A stretch of 64,000 nt of DNA from Antilocapra americana (taxonomy: Eukaryota; Chordata; Mammalia; Artiodactyla; Antilocapridae). Position 1 is the first letter of the stretch. Every line of letters begins with the position of its first letter. Below the pieces are notes generated by a model, which saw only the letters and a list, made by a program, of their open reading frames with translations, was not told the DNA's origin and did not search any database. Shown one piece after another: positions 59,755 through 64,000 of the stretch. The DNA is taken from the NCBI GenBank assembly GCA_007570785.1, contig ML662449.1, positions 13,647,996 to 13,711,995 on the forward strand. The letters are read 5' to 3'. The translations under genes and the position numbers were made by a program.

Positions 59755-61316
59755 TCTTGTTGCTATTGTTCAGTCTCTCAGTCATGTCCAACTCTTTGTG
59801 ACCCCATGGACTACAGCACTCCAGGCCTCCTGTCCTTCACCATGTCCTGGAGTTTACTCAAAGTCATGTACGTACACTGAGTTGGCGATGCCATCCATCC
59901 ATCTTCTCCTCTGGCGTCCCCTTCTCCTCCCGCCTTCAATCTTTCCCAGCATCAGGGTCTTTTCAAATGAGTCAGCTCTTCGCATCAGGCGGCCAAAGTA
60001 TTGGGAGTTTCAGCTTTAGCATCAGTACTTTCTATTCAGGACTGATTTCCTTTAGGATTGACTGATTTGATCTCCTTTCAATCCAAGGCACTATCAAGAG
60101 TCTTCTCCAGCACCACAATTCAAAGGCATCCATTCTTTGGCGCTTGGTCGTTTTTATTACCCATCCATACATGACTACCAGAAATCCATAGCTTTGACTA
60201 GATGGACCTCTGTTGGCAAAGTAATGTCCCTGATTTTTAAAATGCTGTCTAGTTTTGTCATTGCTTTTCTTCCAAACAGCAAGCGTTTTTTAATTTCATG
60301 GCTGCAGTCACCATCCCATCCACAGTGATTTTGGAGCCCATGAAGATAAAGTCTGTCACTGTTTCCATTATTTCTGCATCTATTTGCCATGAAGTGATGG
60401 GAGCGGATGCCATGATCTTCACTTTTTAAATGTTCAGTTTAATGCCACCTTTTTCATTCCCCTCTTTCAGCTTCATCAAGAGGCTTTTTAATTCCTCTCT
60501 GCTTTCTGCCATTAGGGTGGTGTCATCTGCCTATTGATATTTCTCCCAGCAATCTCGATTCCAGCTTGATTCCAGCCCCGCAATCTTGATTCCAGCCCGG
60601 CATTTTGCATGATATACTCTGCATGTAAGTTAAATAAGCAGGGCGACAATATACAGCCTTGATGTACTTCTTTCCCAAACTGGAATCAGTCCATTGTTCC
60701 AGATACGGTTCTAACTGTTGTATCTTGACCTGCATACAGGTTTCTCAGAAGGCAGGTAAGGTGGTCTGGTATTCCCATCTCTTGGAGGATTTTCCAGTTC
60801 GTTGAGATTCATACAGTCAAAGGCTTTAGCATTTGTAGATGTTTTTCTGGAGTTCCCTTGCTTTTACTATGATCCAGTGGATATGGCAATTTGATTTCTG
60901 GTTTCTCTGCCTTTTCTAAATCCAGCTTGAACATCTGGAAGTTCTCAGTTCACACACTATTGAAGCCTAGCTTGAAGGATGTTGAACATTACTTTGCTAG
61001 CATGTGAAATGAGCACAACTGTGTGGTAGTTTGAACATTCTTTGGCGTTGCCTTTCTTTGGAAGTGGAATGAAAACTGATCTTTTCCAGTCCTGTGGCCA
61101 TTGCTGAGTTTTCCAAATTTGCTGGCATATTGAGTGCAGCACTTTCACAGCATCATATTTTAGGATCTGAAATAGCTCAACTGGAATTCCATCACCTCCA
61201 CTAGCTTTGTTCTTAGTGATACTTTCTAAGGCCCACTTGACTTCACACTCCAGGATGTCTGGCTCAAGGTGAGTGATCACACCATCATGATTATCTGTCA
61301 TTAAGATCTTTTTTGC
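59755..61316 (-). mobile_element. BovB LINE, antisense, middle layer of the nest (main part)
   Basis: From its 3' end (TTGTTCAGTCTCTCAGTCAT on the plus strand) the element runs backwards through the C-terminal part of ORF2 to the reverse-transcriptase region near 60957-61301, where the minus strand encodes DNHDGVITHLEPDILECEVK and NKASGGDGIPVELFQILK. This is the non-LTR reverse transcriptase of the RTE clade. Frameshifts and stops elsewhere show it is inactive. It is interrupted at 61303-61316 by the SAMD8 retrocopy and resumes at 63692. Confidence 0.95.
61303..61316. repeat. Target-site duplication, left copy
   Basis: AAGATCTTTTTTGC, identical to 63678-63691. The preceding TT gives a TT/AAGA insertion context, close to the L1 endonuclease preference. 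Confidence 0.95.
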
Positions 61317-61510
61317 CGGCCCGGATGAGAGCGGCCGGAGTCGGGCGGCGGCAATGCCTGCGCGCAGCCGCCCCGGCCCCAGCCTCGCCGCCGGCTCGCC
61401 TCCCCGGGCCCCGCCCCCGCCGCTTGAGGCGTCTCTCCCCGGGGAGGCCCGCAGGGCACCTGACGCCGACGGCGGCTCGGGCGCCGACTCGGAGGCGGGA
61501 CCGGGGAGCC
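61317..61510 (+). promoter_or_regulatory. CpG-rich leader brought along by the retrocopy
   Basis: A GC-dominated stretch with dense CG dinucleotides (for example GCGGCCGGAGTCGGGCGGCG) in an AT-rich intron. It corresponds to the first exon of the parental mRNA. Parental CpG-island sequence inside a transcribed first exon can act as a promoter for a retrogene; here that is inference. Confidence 0.6.
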
Positions 61511-61713
61511 CGATTCAGAATAAGGCGGTTTCTGTAACCATTAGTCTGCTCAACATATGGAAATATTTCATCACCATGAAGATCTTCCTTAGGTTAGCCC
61601 CATCACTCAACAAACTCTCTGGAACCTCTGACAGACAGTTGAAGAAGAAATGGCTGGTCCTAATCAACTCTGCATTCGCCGCTGGACTACCAAGCATGTG
61701 GCTGTTTGGCTGA
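61325..61713 (+). other. Upstream ORFs in the leader
   Basis: ATGs at 61325 and 61354 open frames ending at 61537 and 61713. The second, 119 codons, overlaps the main start at 61650 in another frame. A third ATG at 61557 is in the main frame but stops after about 11 codons. If the copy is transcribed these could reduce translation of the main frame. They are probably inherited from the parent leader. Confidence 0.6.
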
Positions 61714-62894
61714 AGGATGAAGGCTTTTTTGAGTATGTGGATGTTTTATGCAACAAGCACCGACTTGATGGCGTCACATTGCTTACATTGACTGAATATG
61801 ATCTCCGATCTCCTCCTCTGGAAATCAAAGTCTTAGGGGACATTAAAAGGTTAATGCTCTCAGTCCGAAAATTGCAGAAAATACATATTGAGGTTTTAGA
61901 AGAAATGGGATACAACAGTGACAGTCCCATGAGTCCCATGACTCCGTTTATCAGTGCTCTTCAGAGTGCAGAGTGGCTCTGTAACGGGGAGCCTTCACAT
62001 GACTGTGATGGACCCATCACTGATTTGAATTCTGATCAGTACCAGTATGTGAATGGTAAAAACAAACATTCTATTCGAAGATTGGACCCAGAGTATTGGA
62101 AGACCATACTGAGTTGTATATATGTTTTCATAGTATTTGGATTTACATCTTTCATAATGGTTATTGTCCATGAGCGAGTGCCTGACATGCAGACCTATCC
62201 ACCACTCCCAGATATATTCTTAGACAGTGTTCCTAGAATTCCATGGGCCTTTGCCATGACAGAAGTATGTGGCATGATTCTGTGCTATATTTGGCTCCTG
62301 GTTCTTCTTCACAAGCACAGGTCCATACTTCTGCGAAGGCTTTGTAGTCTGATGGGCACTGTCTTCTTGCTTCGCTGCTTTACCATGTTTGTGACCTCCC
62401 TCTCCGTGCCAGGACAGCACCGTCAGTGTACTGGAAAGGTGTATGGCAGTGTATGGGAGAAATTACACCGGGCCTTTGCCATTTGGAGTGGCTTTGGTAT
62501 GACCCTAACTGGTGTTCACACTTGTGGAGATTACATGTTCAGTGGCCACACGGTTGTCCTAACCATGCTGAATTTCTTTGTCACTGAGTATACACCAAGA
62601 AGCTGGAATTTCTTGCACACTTTATCCTGGGTTCTCAACCTCTTTGGAATCTTCTTCATTTTGGCTGCCCATGAACATTATTCCATTGATGTGTTTATTG
62701 CCTTTTATATCACAACGAGACTCTTTTTGTACTACCATACTCTAGCCAATACCAGAGCATATCAGCAGAGTAAGAGAGCAAGAATTTGGTTTCCCATGTT
62801 TTCTTTTTTTGAGTGCAATGTTAATGGTACAGTCCCAAATGAATATTGTTGGCCATTTTCAAAACCAGCAATAATGAAAAGACTAATTGGATGA
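61650..62894 (+). CDS. SAMD8: Intact SAMD8/SMSr-like retrogene, ceramide phosphoethanolamine synthase family
   Basis: The 414-residue frame matches sphingomyelin synthase-related protein 1 (SAMD8, SMSr), an ER membrane enzyme that makes ceramide phosphoethanolamine and helps control ER ceramide. Residues ~10-78 form the SAM oligomerisation domain (start MAGPNQLCIRRWTTKHVAVW). Hydrophobic segments lie near 153-173, 200-220, 231-250, 275-291, 322-340 and 346-362. The phosphotransfer motifs are present: CGDYMFSGHT at 292-301 (His300) and HEHYSIDV at 341-348 (His343, Asp347). The family length is about 415; a Leu seems missing in the run before HKHRS (residues 217-223). The start is the family MAGPNQ start; the end is the family end MKRLIG. 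No stops or frameshifts. Being intronless with a tail and target duplication, it is a retrocopy, not the parent. Function depends on expression, which cannot be seen here. Confidence 0.93.
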   Translation: MAGPNQLCIRRWTTKHVAVWLKDEGFFEYVDVLCNKHRLDGVTLLTLTEYDLRSPPLEIKVLGDIKRLMLSVRKLQKIHIEVLEEMGYNSDSPMSPMTPFISALQSAEWLCNGEPSHDCDGPITDLNSDQYQYVNGKNKHSIRRLDPEYWKTILSCIYVFIVFGFTSFIMVIVHERVPDMQTYPPLPDIFLDSVPRIPWAFAMTEVCGMILCYIWLLVLLHKHRSILLRRLCSLMGTVFLLRCFTMFVTSLSVPGQHRQCTGKVYGSVWEKLHRAFAIWSGFGMTLTGVHTCGDYMFSGHTVVLTMLNFFVTEYTPRSWNFLHTLSWVLNLFGIFFILAAHEHYSIDVFIAFYITTRLFLYYHTLANTRAYQQSKRARIWFPMFSFFECNVNGTVPNEYCWPFSKPAIMKRLIG

Positions 62895-63666
62895 TGACTA
62901 TCTTTGTAATGGGCTCATGACTAAAGATGCAGTCACTGTTGAAAGTAACTTTGTTTTCTCCCCCCAGGTTGTTCCTGAATGTCTTGCTTTTTTGCCTATG
63001 TGTTGACAAAGTTCCCTGTCCTGAGCAAGGCTGTGACCATAGCAAGCAAACAAGAACAATCAAGAGTCCTTACCTGTCTGTCGAACAGAAGTTTAGATGT
63101 TTTCTGCCCTTCTCTTTAGGCAGACTTAATATTATGGTTGAAGTCAGGCTCTTAGCTTTACCTTTTGAGTATTTGCCTATTGAACTTAAGCTAATCAACT
63201 TAAGCAGTTTGCTGGTTGAAAGATGTAAAAAGAAAAAAAAAGTTCTAGTAGGACTCTAGACAAGAAATATTGAGAAGAATACTAATAATTTTTTAGGCTC
63301 CTTATTTTCTTCAAAGGAAAAACCCCTACCCAATGAGCAGTACTTGTTCTTTGAACTAATCTCTGTCTTTCTAAAAAAGCACACATGTGGAAAAGGATCC
63401 ATTTTACTGACAAATTAATTTTTGCCTTCTAAACTGTCTGTAAGAAAACTATACTGAATATACCAGGATCCTTGAAACGAGAATGAAAGAGGCCATATAT
63501 AAGGTGTCAGAGTACAAATATAACACTGGCATTTTTCACCAAAATTAACAAAAGATTCAGTTCTATTTTGTTCTAAGGGTTTAGTATGATCATCAGTAAG
63601 TATTCATGAGGGAAAAAATGTCTGCATCCATAAAAATAAAATTGGCTTAATTTTAGTGACGAAAGT
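62895..63666 (+). other. 3' UTR of the SAMD8 retrocopy
   Basis: About 770 bp from the stop codon to the A tail, AT-rich, without recognised repeats. The open frame at 62927-63259 lies in this UTR and is not a gene. Confidence 0.85.
63635..63640 (+). terminator. Polyadenylation signal AATAAA of the retrocopy
   Basis: AATAAA lies 26 nt before the genomic A13 tail, the expected spacing, so this was the signal used in the parental transcript. Confidence 0.9.
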
Positions 63667-63677
63667 AAAAAAAAAAA

Positions 63678-63691
63678 AAGATCTTTTTTGC
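63678..63691. repeat. Target-site duplication, right copy
   Basis: AAGATCTTTTTTGC directly after (and overlapping by two A's) the A tail; exact match to 61303-61316. Confidence 0.95.
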
Positions 63692-63760
63692 ATAGTTAGT
63701 TCTTCTGTGTATTTTTGCCACCTCTTAATATCTTCTGCTTCTGTTACATCCATACCATTC
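63692..63760 (-). mobile_element. BovB LINE, antisense, continuation beyond the retrocopy
   Basis: The minus strand encodes TEAEDIKRWQKYTEEL, which in BovB lies just before the DNHDGVITHLEP segment at 61301. The two parts are therefore one element split by the retrocopy. Its 5' truncation point is near 63760. Confidence 0.92.
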
Positions 63761-63990
63761 AGGTTCTCCTTAATTATCTATTTTATATATAGTATCAATA
63801 GTATATATTTGTCAATCTCAATTCCCAATTCATCCCCCCTCCCCCCTTGGTAGCCATAAGTTTGTTCTCTACATTTGTGTCTCTATTTCTGCTTTGCAAA
63901 TGAGTTCATCTGTATGATTTTTCTAGATGCTACATATAAACAATTCAGTTACCTTTAAATGAAAGCAATATGTAAGGACAAAAGAGAAAT
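63761..63990 (-). mobile_element. L1 3' end, antisense, outer layer of the nest (right)
   Basis: AGGTTCTCCTTAATTATCTA, then ATAGTATCAATAGTATATAT, GGTAGCCATAAGTTTGTTCT and TTTGCAAATGAGTTCATCTG continue the L1 left off at 59754. AGGTTCT is present on both sides of BovB. The right limit is approximate. Confidence 0.9.
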
Positions 63991-64000
63991 ATCTGAATGC

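Larger units (their letters stand above)
61317..63679 (+). mobile_element. SAMD8: Processed SAMD8 retrocopy (whole insert)
   Basis: A reverse-transcribed mRNA copy: 5' leader 61317-61649, one uninterrupted reading frame 61650-62894, 3' UTR to 63666, AATAAA at 63635-63640 and an A13 tail at 63667-63679. It is flanked by a perfect 14-bp target-site duplication. The parental gene is multi-exonic, so a contiguous frame plus tail and duplication shows L1-type retroposition. The leader keeps its GC-rich start, so the copy is probably close to full length at the 5' end. It lies on the strand opposite to EHBP1 transcription. Confidence 0.96.
2982..64000 (-). other. EHBP1: Presumed large upstream intron of EHBP1
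   Basis: The residues expected immediately before ESPSGRRK in EHBP1 (a segment ending near WTFVIEN) and the N-terminal exons were looked for by eye on the minus strand and not found. The simplest reading is that everything to the window end is one large intron. A missed small exon is possible. Confidence 0.6.

Noticed and set aside
60957..61301. 114-codon frame with clear reverse-transcriptase similarity
   Set aside because: Part of the antisense BovB that hosts the SAMD8 copy; the element is broken by frameshifts and the insertion.
61650..62894. Possibility that this is the parental SAMD8 gene
   Set aside because: The whole frame is intronless, followed by a genomic A tail and flanked by a 14-bp duplication inside BovB, which only a retrocopy explains.
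62927..63259. 110-codon frame after SAMD8
   Set aside because: Lies in the retrocopy 3' UTR with no homology I know.
1..64000. CRISPR arrays, tRNA or rRNA genes, prokaryotic operons
   Set aside because: No spaced direct repeats of CRISPR type; the tRNA-like signals all belong to SINE heads; no rRNA sequence or operon structure seen.

Overview
The window is intronic sequence from a ruminant, most likely bovid, nuclear genome. The evidence is its repeat content. It holds at least ten BovB LINE segments, more than fifteen Bov-tA/Bov-A-type SINEs, CHR-type tRNA SINEs, L1 3' ends of the artiodactyl type and a bovine-type ERV LTR, over older mammalian MIR, L2, MER5, MER20 and Tigger relics. Nothing prokaryotic, viral-genomic or CRISPR-like is present. 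There is one 10-base assembly gap (5428-5437).

Host gene. Two exons on the minus strand (2800-2981 and 339-478) encode consecutive parts of EHBP1 (EH-domain-binding protein 1): the end of its N-terminal C2 domain and the acidic linker after it. They have canonical AG/GT borders and a shared split Thr codon. I found no further EHBP1 exon between 2982 and 64000, so that ~61 kb is read as an upstream intron.

Layout. 1-3000: EHBP1 exons and the intron between them. 3000-8300: intron with a duplicated flank around a SINE, a tandem array with the gap, an old L1 piece and an LTR with three 77-bp repeats (7156-8252). 9000-16100: antisense L1 fragments broken by BovB and SINE insertions. 16300-32000: sparse intron with MIR, MER20, MER5, Tigger, CHR and Bov elements. 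32000-59500: intron with scattered BovB 3' ends, SINEs in both orientations, L2, L1 and short tandem or inverted repeats. 59583-63990: a three-layer nest in which an antisense L1 is interrupted by an antisense BovB, which is interrupted by a processed copy of SAMD8.

The standout is the SAMD8 (SMSr, ceramide phosphoethanolamine synthase) retrocopy at 61317-63679. It has no introns, a GC-rich leader, an uninterrupted 414-codon frame keeping the SAM domain and His-His-Asp catalytic residues, a polyadenylation signal, an A13 tail and a perfect 14-bp target-site duplication. It lies antisense to EHBP1. Whether it is expressed cannot be told from sequence. I see no new multi-gene system; the intact retrogene and its nested insertion context are the best candidates for new biology.
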